A DNA stretch of 64,000 nt from Taxillus chinensis (Eukaryota > Streptophyta > Magnoliopsida > Santalales > Loranthaceae): positions 55,857,427 to 55,921,426 of the forward strand of contig CM042089.1 of assembly GCA_023512835.1 (NCBI GenBank). The letters are read 5' to 3'. The stretch's first letter is position 1; each line of letters opens with the position of its first letter. The notes beneath the pieces are model-generated. The model saw nothing but the letters and a program-made list of their open reading frames with translations. It made no database searches and was not told the origin of the DNA. A program made the position numbers and the translations under genes. Of this stretch, positions 43,175 to 53,935 are shown in pieces.

Positions 43175-44612
43175 TTTTACTCTTGCCTATACCCCGGGCA
43201 AGGGTAATGTTGTGGCCGATGCATTGAGCGAAAAGGGAAAGCCGAGGTGGCCGTGAGGGAGTGGAAGGCGATGGAGCAGTTGGCGACGTTGCGGCTGCGG
43301 CCCGTTGTTCGTGATGGTGGGACAGTCCTGCGTCCTTTGGTGATGAGGGAGTTTCACCAATCTAGGGTTCTTTGTGCATCCAGGGGGTACGAAGATGTAC
43401 CATGCGCTTCGCAGACATTTTTGGTGGCCTGGGATGAAACGCGATGTGGCTGCCTTTGTTTCGCGGTGCCTCACGTGTCAGCAGGGTGAAGGCCGAGCAT
43501 CGGCGGCCGGCGGGCATGTTACAGCCCTTGCCCATAGCGGAGTGGAAGTGGGACCATATCGCGATGGACTTTGTGATCGGTCTTCCACCCACCACCGGGA
43601 GGAAGGACATGATTTGGGTGATTGTGGATCGACTCACAAAGTCGGCCCATTTTCTTCTTGTTCGCGAGCGGGACTCCATTGGGACTTTGAGTCAACCGTA
43701 CATGAACGAGATTGTGAGACCGCATGGGGTACCATCATCGGTTGTCTCGACCGGGATTCGAGGTTCGCTTCCCGTTTCTGGGCCGGTTTCGGAGGCTATG
43801 GGAACCAAGCTTCACTTGAGTACAGCCTTTCACCCTGAGACGGACGGTCGACCGAGCGGACGAATCAGACCATGGAGGACATGTTACGGGCCCGTGTGTT
43901 AGATTTCGGGGGTTCGTGGGCAACTCACCTTCCTTTGGTGGAGTTTGCCTACAACAACAGCCTATCAGGCATCCATTGGGATGGCTCCTTTTGAGGCGTT
44001 GTACGGACGGCCGTGTCGATCACCCTTGTGTTGGACCGAGGTAGGAGAGGCAGCCCTCTTGGGGCCAGATTGGTTCAAGAGGCTACCGAGAAGGTCAAGT
44101 TGATTCGTCGGCGTTTGTTGTCGGCTCGAGTCGGCGGAAATCTTATGCGGATCAGCGGCGGCGACCTTTGGAGTTTTCGTTGGTGATCATGTGTTCCTTC
44201 GTGTCTCTCCACGCCGTGGACATCGACGGTTTGGGCGAGGTTCCAAGCTATCTCCGCGGTTTATTGGCCCTTTTGAGATTCTTGGATCGTGTAGGGCCTG
44301 TAGCTCTACCGGTTAGCGTTACCACCGCGGCCGAGTCGAGTGCACAACGTGTTTCACGTGTCCCAGTTGAGGAAGTATCACCCTGACCCCACTCATGTGA
44401 TTGATTGGGGGACGTTGGACATTGAGGATGACATGTCCGTCATTGAGGCCCCTATCCGTATCCTAGATCGGCAAGAGAAACTTTTGCGTGGTCGTGCTAT
44501 TCCTTTGGTTCGCGTGTCGTGGCAGCACCGTGGCATTGAGGAGGAGACATGGGAACGGGAGTCCGTGATGCGGGAGCAGCACCCAGACTTGTTCGAGGAC
44601 GAACAATCTTAA
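43175..44612 (+). pseudogene. pol: Element B integrase with C-terminal chromodomain
   Basis: Zinc domain remnants (REFHQS, MHPGGTKMYHALRRHFWWPG, CLTCQQGEG) precede the core: EWKWDHIAMDFVIGLPPTTG, VIVDRLTKSAHFL, then VVSTGIRGSLPV at the second Asp region, where the usual SDRD is lost. NNSLSGIHWDGSF-type sequence near 43950 shows further shifts. The end (44340-44612) is [20 protein letters not shown] and a chromodomain: [37 protein letters not shown]. Chromodomains guide integration to particular chromatin. Closes with TAA at 44610-44612. Confidence 0.88.
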
Positions 44613-44942
44613 GCGTGGGAGGTGGGCCGTTGGCCAAGGGATAGTGATGTTTCCTTGTGATGTGTTTTCTTGTATTAGTTGATGTATTTGTATTGTCTTT
44701 TAAAGACATGTGTTCTTATTTGTGATGTGCTTTGAAATGTGTATTCGTGCCATGTGGACATGTGTTCTGTGCATTATTGTGGTTATGGATTATGGTGGTA
44801 CTTGTTATGTCTTTGTTGTCTTGTGTGTGGTGTATGACCCATTTGGGTGTGGTGGCTTGCCGGGTGGCAAATGGGTAGTTTGTGGTTGTTTTCCTCGTAT
44901 GTCATTTCTTTTCGAGGACGAAAAGTCTTAAGGGGGAGAGGA
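44613..44942 (+). other. Element B 3' untranslated region and polypurine tract
   Basis: No coding evidence. It ends with AAGGGGGAGAGGA (44930-44942), the PPT, immediately before the 3' LTR. FEDEKS-coding GAGGACGAAAAGTC upstream echoes the end of integrase (GAGGACGAACAATC), a small duplication. Confidence 0.75.
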
Positions 44943-46686
44943 TGTAAGGACCCGTACCTTGAGTTAGTCGGTTTTGCCTCCTGAGTAGAGTTTTTCTAGA
45001 TTTTGACCTAGTAGTTGGACTCCAATGAATTCACGTGCAAAAGGAAAGATGCTTAGAATGATGTCCTCTATCTACCACGAAGTTTCGGACCAAATGGACA
45101 TGTATGTGAGGTGCACGTGATATGGGTCCAATTCACGTGCAAGTGTAATTGTCTTCCAAATGATGCAAGGAGGCTAGGGGTGAAGTTTGAAAGCATTTGG
45201 AGTTCATATGGAGTTGCACGTGAATTGGGAATTCACGTGCAAATTGGCGTGCAAGCATATTTTTGCATGGGTCCCTTGGTTTTGGCATTCTAAGGAACTT
45301 TCTCCAAAGGACCATGTTGAAATTCTGAATATTTTGGTGTGTATGGATGCGGAAAGGTTGTAGCTTGTGTAATCAAAACTACGTCGTTTTGATCCTGGGT
45401 TTACTTAATCAAAACTACGTCGTTTTGATGTGAATGGTGTCTATATAAGGAGGGCTTGAGTTTGAGTTAGGGTTCTTGTGTTCCTTTGCTGCACTGCTGC
45501 TCCGAGAGAGAGAGAGCTAGAGAGAGAGAGGGAAGGGGAGTTGCTGGTTCACTGGGAGCATCTTGCGTGGGGAGGGACGGCGTTTGGCGCGGGAGCAAGG
45601 AAGATCCGCTTTAAGGTAGGGGTTCTGTTCTTCCTAAACCCTCCGTCCTAGGGCGATTCTGGGTCGTATCTGTTTATATATATATATGTAAATTCATATA
45701 GGTGTGATCTCCTATATGAATGTTGGCCTTCAGTGGCATTTTGGTGTGGTTTCGTGATCTATATGCTATATGTTTGATGAAAAGCCTGTGTGAATATAGT
45801 TATGTGTATATGCCTGCCAAGTGTTTGAAATTATGCCTGTGAGGCTGTGCATGTTATGTGTTTGTGGAAATGCCTGTGTGGCTGGGTTTGTGAGCTTGTG
45901 GATATATGCATGCTAAGTGTTCGAGGTTATTCCTGTGTGACTAAGCATACTTAGTGTTTGATGTTATGCCTGTATGGCCATGTGTGCTGCGTGTTTGCTT
46001 GTACACCCGGTGGCCGTGGAAGCCCGGGACTGTTTGTGGAACCCGGTGGCTGTGGAAGCCCGGGGCTGTTTTGTGGAACCCGGTGGTTGTGGAAGCCCGG
46101 GGGCTGTTTTGTGGAACCCGGTGGCCGTGGAAGCCCTGGGACTGTTTTGTGGAACCCGGTGGCCGTGGAAGCCCGGGACTGTTCTTGAAACCCGGTGGTT
46201 GTGGAAGCCCGGGAGTGTTTATGTACTAGCCCATGTATGACTGTGTTCGTTGTTATAGCCTGTAACCATATCTGGTGGGATAATTGTATCACGACACAGC
46301 ACTTGTACACAAGGCATGTAGATACCAGGTGCATGGGAAGGGTTGGGGAGACATGATCCCTACCGAGTCGTGGTTGCTCACCCCTCCTACCATGTTGTTT
46401 TCTTTTCAGGAACCTACAGGCGTTAGGTGGGACCCCAAGGTGGAAGACCTTATTTATTTAATTTGTTTATGTTATTTTTATTATGAGAATCGATGTAACC
46501 CCAGGTGGGGAAAGGATTTTGTTGTAATAAACTGGATTGGATTGCTTTTAATGAATATTACTTTCTTGAATGTTGTGGATGTTTAAAATGTTAAATTCTT
46601 GTTTTGTATCCTACCCCTTTGCCCTCCGTGTGGGTAAAAGGGAGTCACGTACCGGTTTCCTCGGGTTGGAAATCCGGGGCGTGACA
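44943..46686 (+). repeat. Element B 3' LTR
   Basis: Length 1744 bp, near-identical to the 5' LTR; differences are mostly single-base indels in homopolymers plus a few substitutions. It has the same palindromes, TATA box, SSR tracts and six-unit minisatellite. Confidence 0.93.
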
Positions 46687-46691
46687 CCATC

Positions 46692-47089
46692 GGTGCATCA
46701 CGGTGAGAACCCAACAAGTCATAGAGCCTAAGCCCCAATCCCTCAAACCAACATACCAACACCAATATGGTCTGAAGGTATACTACACTCCCTTTAAAAC
46801 TGTAGCCAGTTTTCACTAGTCGATCCTTATTCGTTGACTAAGGAAGGAGATACCCATAGGAGTTGTTTTCTTGAAATAAAATGTCCCGGCATTGGGTTTC
46901 CATAGCATAAATAAGATAATCTGATTTTTTGGGATTTTTCTGAGATGTCTAACCCCACTTTCCAAAAATTCACCTCTACAAAAAATTGGATTCTTCCGAG
47001 ATTTTACACTAAATCCCAATTTTCATATTTTGAAAGAGTGGGAATTAATTTTTCTAGTATGTTTCTTTGAATCCAAATGGGGGGTATTT
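46692..47089 (-). repeat. Element C 3' LTR, proximal part
   Basis: Continues from the element B target site (counterpart of 52222-52620). It ends at GGGGGGTATTT where integrase sequence begins; the U3 half of the LTR, PPT and end of the internal region are deleted. Confidence 0.85.
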
Positions 47090-47830
47090 CGTCCGTGCCC
47101 AACACAAAGGTGATCTACAAGGCCGCCCATATAGCGCCTCATACGGAGCCATCCCAATCATGGCTCGATAACCGTTGTTGTAAGAGAACTCCACCAAAGG
47201 AAGGTGAGTCTCCCAACAACCTCCAAAATCTAGGACACAGGCACGCAACATATCCTCGAGCGTCTGAATCGTCCGCTCCGACTGACCATCCGTCTACGGA
47301 TGAAAGGCTGTACTGAGGTTCACCCTAGTACCCAAAGCTCGCTGCAACTGTCTCAAAAACTGAGAGGTGAACCTCGCATCCCGATCAGATACAATAGACA
47401 ATGAGACTCCATGCAACCGCACAATAACATCAAGGTACCTCTGTCCCAAAGTCCCCATTGGGTCTGTCTCCCGAACCGAAATAAAATGTGCTGATTTGGT
47501 CAACCGGTCCACAATAACCCATATGGTGTCGTGTCCCTTGGAACGAGGAAGTCCAGTGACAAAATCCATAGTTACGTGGTCCCATTTCCACTCTGGCATT
47601 GGCAATGACAGGAACTCACCAGCTGACCTCAGGTGCTCTGCCGTGACCTGCTGACAGGTCAAACACCTCCTCACAAAATCAGCAACGGCCTTCTTCAGGC
47701 CTGGCCACCAATACTGCCTCCTCACGGCATGGTACGTCTTGGTTCCACTAGGATGTACAGCTAACCTCGACTGGTGAAATTCCCGAAGAACTTCCTCTTG
47801 AAGAGAAGTGGGAACTATAAGTCAATCCCT
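47090..47830 (-). pseudogene. pol: Element C integrase (C-terminus deleted)
   Basis: Zinc domain and core in two frames: RRQYWWPGLKKAVADFVRRC, CLTCQQ, PEWKWDHVTMDFVTGLPRSK, VIVDRLTKSAHFISV, LSIVSDRDARFTSQFLRQLQ (first and second Asp), then [20 protein letters not shown] and [15 protein letters not shown]. The frame changes and stops near 47295. It breaks off after CWA, fused to mid-LTR sequence. Role: integration. Confidence 0.88.
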
Positions 47831-47990
47831 ACACCTCAATATATGCTCGCATCCTCGGTCCGATCGAAGATGCCTGCCCAATCGAATCCTATCCCCGATG
47901 ACCTCACAATCAACGTCCCCACTGATCCTCTATGATCCTACGCTCGTAACTCAAGGGGCTGCGACAACGACACCGAAGGTCCCTTGCCCC

Positions 47991-49358
47991 TCACCGGTCA
48001 CCATCTCGCAACCTCATCGCCGCCACCTGACCCATCATCTCCCATTCCTTAATGACACAATGGGCCACCACGGCCCCGCTCTTCCTACTCAGAGCATCCG
48101 CCACCACATTACCCTTCCTAGGGGTGTACATCATATCAAACGAAATCGCTGCAGGTACTCCACCCACCACCCTGCCTAAGGTTCGGTCTCGCTGAGAGAA
48201 GATATACTGCAAGCTCTTGTGGTCCGTATATACCACAAACTTCTCCCCAAGGAGATAATGCTGCCAACTCTTTAAAGCAAAGATCACTGTAGCCAACTCC
48301 AAATCATGCGTAGGATAGTTCTGCTCATGTGGTCTCAACTGCCTAGATCCATAAGCAATCACCTGCCGAGCCTGCATCAACACACAACCAAGTCCCACCC
48401 TGGAAGCATGACAATACACCTCAAAAGGCACACCCTCTTGGGGAGAATCAAGATAGGTGCTGAGGTCAATCGTGCCTTCAGCTCCATGAAAGCACTCTCA
48501 CAAGCATCAGACCAAACAAAAGGAACTCCCTTCCTGGTTAGGTTCGTCATAGGAGCTGCCAACCTGAAAAAATCCTCCACGAACCTCCGATAATAGCCTA
48601 CCAAACCAAGGAAGCTACGAATCTCAAACACATCTGTGGGCCTCTTCCACGACATAACCGCTTCGATCTTCTCAAGATCCACTGTGATACCCTCCGAAGA
48701 TACCACATGCCCCAAGAAGTGCACCTGTGTCAACCAGAAGTCATATTACGTGAACTTCGCGTACAGCCAGTGCTCCCGCAAGGTCTACAATACAACCTAC
48801 AAATGCTCCTCATGCTCCCTCTTGGTCGCTGAATAGACCAAAATATCGTCGATGAACACCACAACGAACATATCCAAATATGGAGCAAACACATGGTTTA
48901 TCAATCCTATAAACACTGCTGGAGCATTTGTGAGCCCAAACGGCATCACAAGCCACTCATAATGCCCATAACAACAACTGAACGCGGTCTTAGGGATATC
49001 TGCCTCCCTAACCCTCAACTGATGGTATCCAAATCTCAAGTCTATCTTGGAAAACCATCTCGCACCTCGAAACTAATCAAACAGGTCATCGATCCTCGGC
49101 AATGGATACCTGTTCTTCACAGTCACCTGGTTCAGCTTCCGGTAGTCTATACACAGCCGAAGTGAACCATCTGCCTTCTTGGCAAACAACACTGGAGTGC
49201 CCCACGGTGAGCTGCTTCGCTTGATAAAACCTCGTGCCAGGTAGATCATCTACCTGCCTCTTAAGCTCTCTAAGCTCTGTCGGTGCCATCCTGTAGGCCG
49301 CTAACCTGATCGGTGTTGTCCCTGGCAACAACTCGATCGGAAACTCTACCTCCCTCAC
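47991..49358 (-). pseudogene. pol: Element C RT and RNase H
   Basis: RT: VEFPIELLPGTTPIRLAAYR, a decayed stretch to 49040, then [37 protein letters not shown] and the catalytic [20 protein letters not shown]. After a gap near 48740-48790: [40 protein letters not shown]. RNase [50 protein letters not shown] and [11 protein letters not shown]. Several stops and frameshifts, but the catalytic residues of both domains remain except Asp in the first RNase H motif, which reads CHAS for CDAS. Confidence 0.88.
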
Positions 49359-49558
49359 GGGTGCAAACTGACCAAGTCCTCGGGAAACACATCCGGGAAC
49401 TGATCTACAATGGGTGGCAAAACAGCCTTCCCCTCTCTCGTCCTGTCAACCAACATCAAGCTGGCTAATTGGTGGGTCACATCACCCTACCCATGCCTCA
49501 ATAGTCCCAACCTGCATGCCTCCTCAGTCCACTCACCCACAAAGACACCCCGTGTGCC

Positions 49559-50095
49559 CTATAGCGTGAGGAACGTCATACGCCGTCGAAAATAATCAAT
49601 CTCGGCCTCGATGTAGACCAACCAGTCCATACCCAGGATAACATCAAAATCATCTAACTCCATGACATACAAATCACACATTTGGTTAACACCCCCAAGT
49701 GTTACCTGACAAGCACGACAGATACTCTCAAGTATCACAATTCCACCCAAAGGTGAAGCAACCATCAAAGACTGACTAACTGTCTCCTGGTCTAACTCCA
49801 ATTGAACCACCGTAGCATATGAAATAAAAGAATGGGTAGCACCAGTATCAATCAAAATTGAACAAATAGTATGAGAAATGATGATGATACGTCTCACCAC
49901 TGAAGGCCCTGCTCCTGCCTCATCCATTGGTGGAACCTCTGCCTCTCTGCTGGTAAGGGAAAAAGTCCTCCCTCGCGGTCCACTGCCACTAGCCTGGCCC
50001 ATTAGGGCCTTGCCCCGCTGATCAACATGACCCTGGGCCTCCCGCTGAGGCTGCTGCACCGCAGGTCGCGTCTGCGTGCTCTGTGCCGGCGGCAT
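49559..50095 (-). pseudogene. pro: Element C aspartic protease
   Basis: A single open frame of 178 codons. CSILIDTGATHSFISYATVV holds the DTG triad, and FDVILGMDWLVYIEAEIDYF the flap-side motif. GIVILESICRACQVTLGGV corresponds to the strand region between. The frame overlaps the zinc-knuckle frame upstream. Well preserved relative to its neighbours. Confidence 0.9.
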
Positions 50096-50903
50096 TGACC
50101 TCTGAGATGGAGCCCCACTCCTCTCGTCCCCGATCTCTCGGACGAGGGCCTATCTCGCTGGTCGAGCTAAGGGTAACACATTCCCTAGCTCCATGTCCCA
50201 CCTTCCCACATCGGAAGCATGTCATCTTTTTCCTCGGGCAATCTCTCGATACATGCCCGAAGAGACAAGGCACTCATTATTGGGCTTGAGACCATCGGTT
50301 CCAGTGTCTTTTCGAGAGATGGCCTCAAGCCCTGAATAAAATCCTGCGTCTTACGAGCTTTCTTTTCCCAAGCCTCACCCACCATCTGGCCACCCCGTCG
50401 AAGCTTATAATACTCTCTCGGTCGGGCATACTGCATCGAGCTGGGAAAATACTCCCCAAAGAAACGCTCAACAAACTCTCTCTAACTCATCTAACTTCCA
50501 TGGACAGCTCCAGTGGACTCCCACCACCTACGTGGGATACCTAACAAATAGTGCGTCGCCACTCGCACCCGCTCCTCATCTGGCACCCCCAATCATCTCA
50601 AAGATGTTCTTTGTCCACCTAATCCAGTCCTCGGCTAACTCTGGCCGTGAACCATCCTCAAAAGTCCTAAGTGCATGTGTCAAAAACTATGCAGCCCAGT
50701 CCACCCCTCGTCGCGTTGGCTCTATCACGACCTCCTACTGGTGCACATCTTGCACCACCCTCGCCTCCTGCTGCTGAGGTTGTGGCGACTCGCTGCCGCC
50801 TCTTCGGCTCATCCACCTCTCTAGCCATATCCGTCATTGAGCCCTGCATACCATGCATGGCCTCTTGCAACGGAATCAACACCTGAGCTAAATCAGGTCC
50901 CAC
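50022..50903 (-). pseudogene. gag: Element C gag
   Basis: Pieces of gag in several frames. An N-terminal stretch at 50903-50667 is Met/Gln-rich (LIPLQEAMHGMQGSMTDMAR). Mid-gag at 50436-50185 has ARPREYYKLRRGGQMVGEAW-like residues and FIQGLRPSLEKTLEPMV. A zinc knuckle CFRCGKVGHGAREC lies at about 50225-50183, preceded by a second GHVSRDCPRKK half-knuckle. Role: capsid/nucleocapsid. Stops and shifts throughout. Confidence 0.8.
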
Positions 50904-51480
50904 AACGGGAGCCTGGCGATCTCTGTCGCCCTTGGTGCCCCGACTCTATCGTGGGCTCCTCTGCCGGGCCTTGGCCCGGGCGCTCTCCTCGGTGGTGCCA
51001 ATCCACCTGGCCAAAACAACAAACAACAAACGATCAATACTAGTACTACTAGCACAAACAGTCATCAAAGGCACATTTGACTTGTAGGTTCTGACCACAC
51101 GACCCGTAGGTCCACAACCATGCATATAGCATCGTGTCCCCTTCAGGGTACACCACACGACCTATAGGTCCTTAACCATGCATATAGCATCGTGTCACCC
51201 CTTAGGGCACACAAAATCAAGTCCTGGCTCTCACGGCCACGTGCCATTCAGGCACCCGATACAATCACATCACAAACAAAGACAATCTAGTGCCCTATAT
51301 ACACACAATCATACCACTAGAAATGCACCCCATCCCCATGTATGCACCTAGGATGATCTAACTAACACCAAAATAACCTAGAACACATGTAAGGACTGCA
51401 TTGATCAGGCGCCCTCCTTATAGTTTTCCAAGTCACATGGAGTCAATTAACCACCCCTCACTAACCTAGGTCCACTAGAC
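50904..51480 (-). other. Element C leader
   Basis: No gene seen. It contains a direct duplication of about 50 bp: ACGACCCGTAGGTCCACAAC and onward (51107-51150) recurs as ACGACCTATAGGTCCTTAAC (51158-51200), each followed by CATGCATATAGCATCGTGTC. Confidence 0.6.
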
Positions 51481-51496
51481 CATGCTCGATACCAAC
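51481..51496 (-). other. Element C primer-binding site (variant)
   Basis: The minus strand reads TTGGTATCGAGCATG two bases after the LTR end GGGGTGTGACA. It is the same one-base-deleted initiator-Met type as in element B. Confidence 0.7.
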
Positions 51497-51497
51497 T

Positions 51498-52620
51498 TGT
51501 CACACCCCCGAATTCAAGGGAATCCGGAACCGAGTACATGACTTCCCCTTGCCCGAACTCGATAGGTCAAGGGGTTGGTGACTAGCACCAATGGAGACTA
51601 CACCGCGGGTGTTGTCTCAAATATGCAACCCTGTACAATCATACATCAAGGGTAATCCTGTACTTTCCCATATATCATGATGCATACAATGAGTCAAACA
51701 AATACCATACAGATATCACATGACAAACAAGATGCAAATACAATCGTCCACGGACCTATGTCCGAGATATCACATAAAATAATACGGAATATAATACTGT
51801 ATCATACATCAGAGTAGTGGGCGTCCTCCTGGAAGAAAGTCCTCCACTAGGCTCGGGTCACACCTGAAAAGGGTAAATAGCAAGTAGGGGTGAGCGACAA
51901 GCTCAGTAGGTGACCGTAACACTCCACATCATGCAAACATACAAGTCTATACTACATGCTCTGTGTACTCATGCACTGTGTAGTGTGCACAATCATCAGG
52001 ACTCAGCCTGCAAACAAACATCAGGACCCAGCCTGCCCACACAAGATAGCTTGTCCACGATCCTCCACGCGATCCCAGCTCAGGGCACTCAGCCCTAGCT
52101 CCACGAGCTCAACGGCTCAACTGAGGCCTTAGCCTGTCCACAGTGCAATATGCCCGGCCACAGTCGCCACACAGGCCTGCCATCGGCGCATATGCCTGCC
52201 ACGTTAACCACATAGCACCATCGGCGCATCACGGTGAGAACCCAACAAGTCATAGAGCCTAAGCCCCAATCCCTCAAACCAACATACCAACACCAATATG
52301 GTCTTAAGGTATACAACACTCCCTTTAAAACTGTAGGTAGTCTTCACTAGTCGATCCTTATTCCTTGACTAAGGAAAGAGATACCCATAGGAGTTGTTTT
52401 CTTGAAATAAAATGTCCCGGCATTGGGTTCCCATAGCATAACTAAGATAATCTAATTTTTTGGGATTTTTCTGAGATGTCTAACCCCACTTTCCAAAAAT
52501 TCACCTCTACAAAAAATTGGATTCTTCCGAGATTTTACAATAAATCCCAATTTTCACATTTTGAAAGAGTGGGAATTAATTTTTCTAGTATTTTTCTTTG
52601 AATCCAAATGGGGGGTATTT
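51498..52620 (-). repeat. Element C 5' LTR, partial
   Basis: U5 end TGTCACACCCCC at 51498 (plus strand). It runs to GGGGGGTATTT at 52620, where integrase sequence is joined exactly as at 47089/47090. Colinear with 37187-37825 plus 46692-47089, and with the plus-strand LTR at 55226-56215. Confidence 0.85.
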
Positions 52621-53044
52621 CGTCTGTGCCCAACACAAAGATGATCTACAAGGCCGCCCATATAGCGCCTCATACGGAGCCATCCCAATCGTGGCCTGAT
52701 AACTGTTGTTGTAAGAGAACTCCACCAAAGGAAGGTGAGTCTCCCAACAACCTCCAAAATCTAGGACACAGGCACGCAACATATCCTCGAGCGTCTGAAT
52801 CGTCCGCTTTGACTGTCCATCCGTCTACGGATGGAAGGCTGTACTGAGGTTCATCCTAGTACCCAAAGCTCGCTGCAACTGTCTCCAAAACTGAGAGGTG
52901 AACCTCGCATCCCGATCAGATACAATAGACAATGAGACTCCATGCAACCGCACAATAACATCAAGGTACCTCTTTCCCAAAGTCCTCATTGGTCTGTCTC
53001 CCGAACCGAAATAAAGTGCGCTGATTTGGTCAACTGGTCCACAA
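52621..53044 (-). pseudogene. pol: Integrase scrap of an element C copy
   Basis: Near-copy of 47090-47520: SLSIVSDRDARFTSQFWRQL and [20 protein letters not shown] with [15 protein letters not shown]. Cut on the right at CCACAATAA, where a B-family LTR piece begins. Confidence 0.88.
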
Positions 53045-53607
53045 TAAAAACAAACACTTAGCATGCGTATTCCCCAGCCTCACGGGCATATATAGAAATA
53101 TCCAAGCAAATACGCCATTAAAGGCCAACATCCATATAGAAGATCACACCTATATGGATTTTACATATATATATATATATATATCCAGAATATACAACGG
53201 ACTGCCTATCAGAAGGCCAAAACCCTGGGATAGTTTCAAGGAGGAACAAAACCCCTACCTCAAGGATCCTTCACGCTCCCATGCTAGATGCCGTCCACCC
53301 ACGCTAGACACTCTAGCAGCAACTAGGAGCTCTCCTTCTCCCTCTGTCTCTCTCTCTGTCTCTCTCTTTCTCCCTGTGGTGGCTTCCAGAAAAGAAACCC
53401 TAAACCTAAAACAAGAGGGCTCCTCATCCTTATATAGACACCTCAATATCAAAACGACGTAGTTTTGATTAAGTGAAACCCAACATCAAAACGACGTAGT
53501 TTTGATTACACAAGCTACAACCTTCCTGTATCCATACAAGACAAAATATTCACAATTCCAACGTGCCCTTTGTGAAAAGATTACTAGAATAACAAAACCA
53601 AGGTAAT
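53045..53607 (-). mobile_element. B-family LTR fragment, minus orientation
   Basis: Reverse-complement match to the middle of the B LTR: AACACTTAGCATGCGTATTCC, (TA)n at 53166-53182, a CT-rich leader at 53330-53372, TATATAAGG and two ACGT palindromes (53448-53469, 53485-53506), and CAAGCTACAACC. Both LTR ends are missing. Confidence 0.85.
53448..53506 (-). promoter_or_regulatory. Two ACGT-core palindromes in the B-family LTR scrap
   Basis: ATCAAAACGACGTAGTTTTGAT twice, upstream of TATATAAGG on the minus strand (53430-53438). Same arrangement as in element B. Confidence 0.6.
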
Positions 53608-53935
53608 TGTAAAGACTCATATTTGGGTAGTTTTGAGAGATAGCCATTCTATGGGAATGTAACTATCTGGACGGTAGTGTAGTCGTCGATGTGAGGACAT
53701 TCCCTGAGGTATGAGTTATGTTTATGTATTGTTTTGCATATGTTGTTTGAGATGTGGTTTAACTTGTTGTTGTTGGATTTTGTCAGCCCTTTTGGCTTGT
53801 TGTGAGTTGCATTGCACATGTGTGATCGGTGATCATGTTTTATGTTTTATTGTTGGGACATTGAGCTTGAATTTTACTATGTCCTTTGGGCATGTGTTTT
53901 ATTTTCGAGGATGAAAAGTCCTAAGGTGGGGAGAA

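Larger units (their letters stand above)
37826..46686 (+). mobile_element. Element B: structurally complete Tekay/Del-like chromovirus
   Basis: Two LTRs (37826-39575, 44943-46686) flank an internal region with PBS, gag, pro, RT, RNase H, integrase, chromodomain and PPT. The TSD is CCATC at 37821-37825 and 46687-46691. It sits in the 3' LTR of element C; the uninterrupted counterpart is near 52219. The LTRs are very similar and differ mainly by single-base indels, which points to a recent insertion, yet the coding region carries many frameshifts. Confidence 0.93.
37187..53044 (-). mobile_element. Element C: decayed Ty3 chromovirus-like element, with element B inside its 3' LTR
   Basis: In minus-strand order: integrase scrap (53044-52621), 5' LTR part (52620-51498), PBS, gag, protease, RT, RNase H, integrase ending at 47090, 3' LTR part (47089-46692 and 37825-37187). 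The LTR family is the one seen in plus orientation at 53936-56215. Both LTR parts begin at the same point fused to integrase, so the arrangement is a piece of a tandem of deleted elements. Stops and frameshifts abound. Confidence 0.75.
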
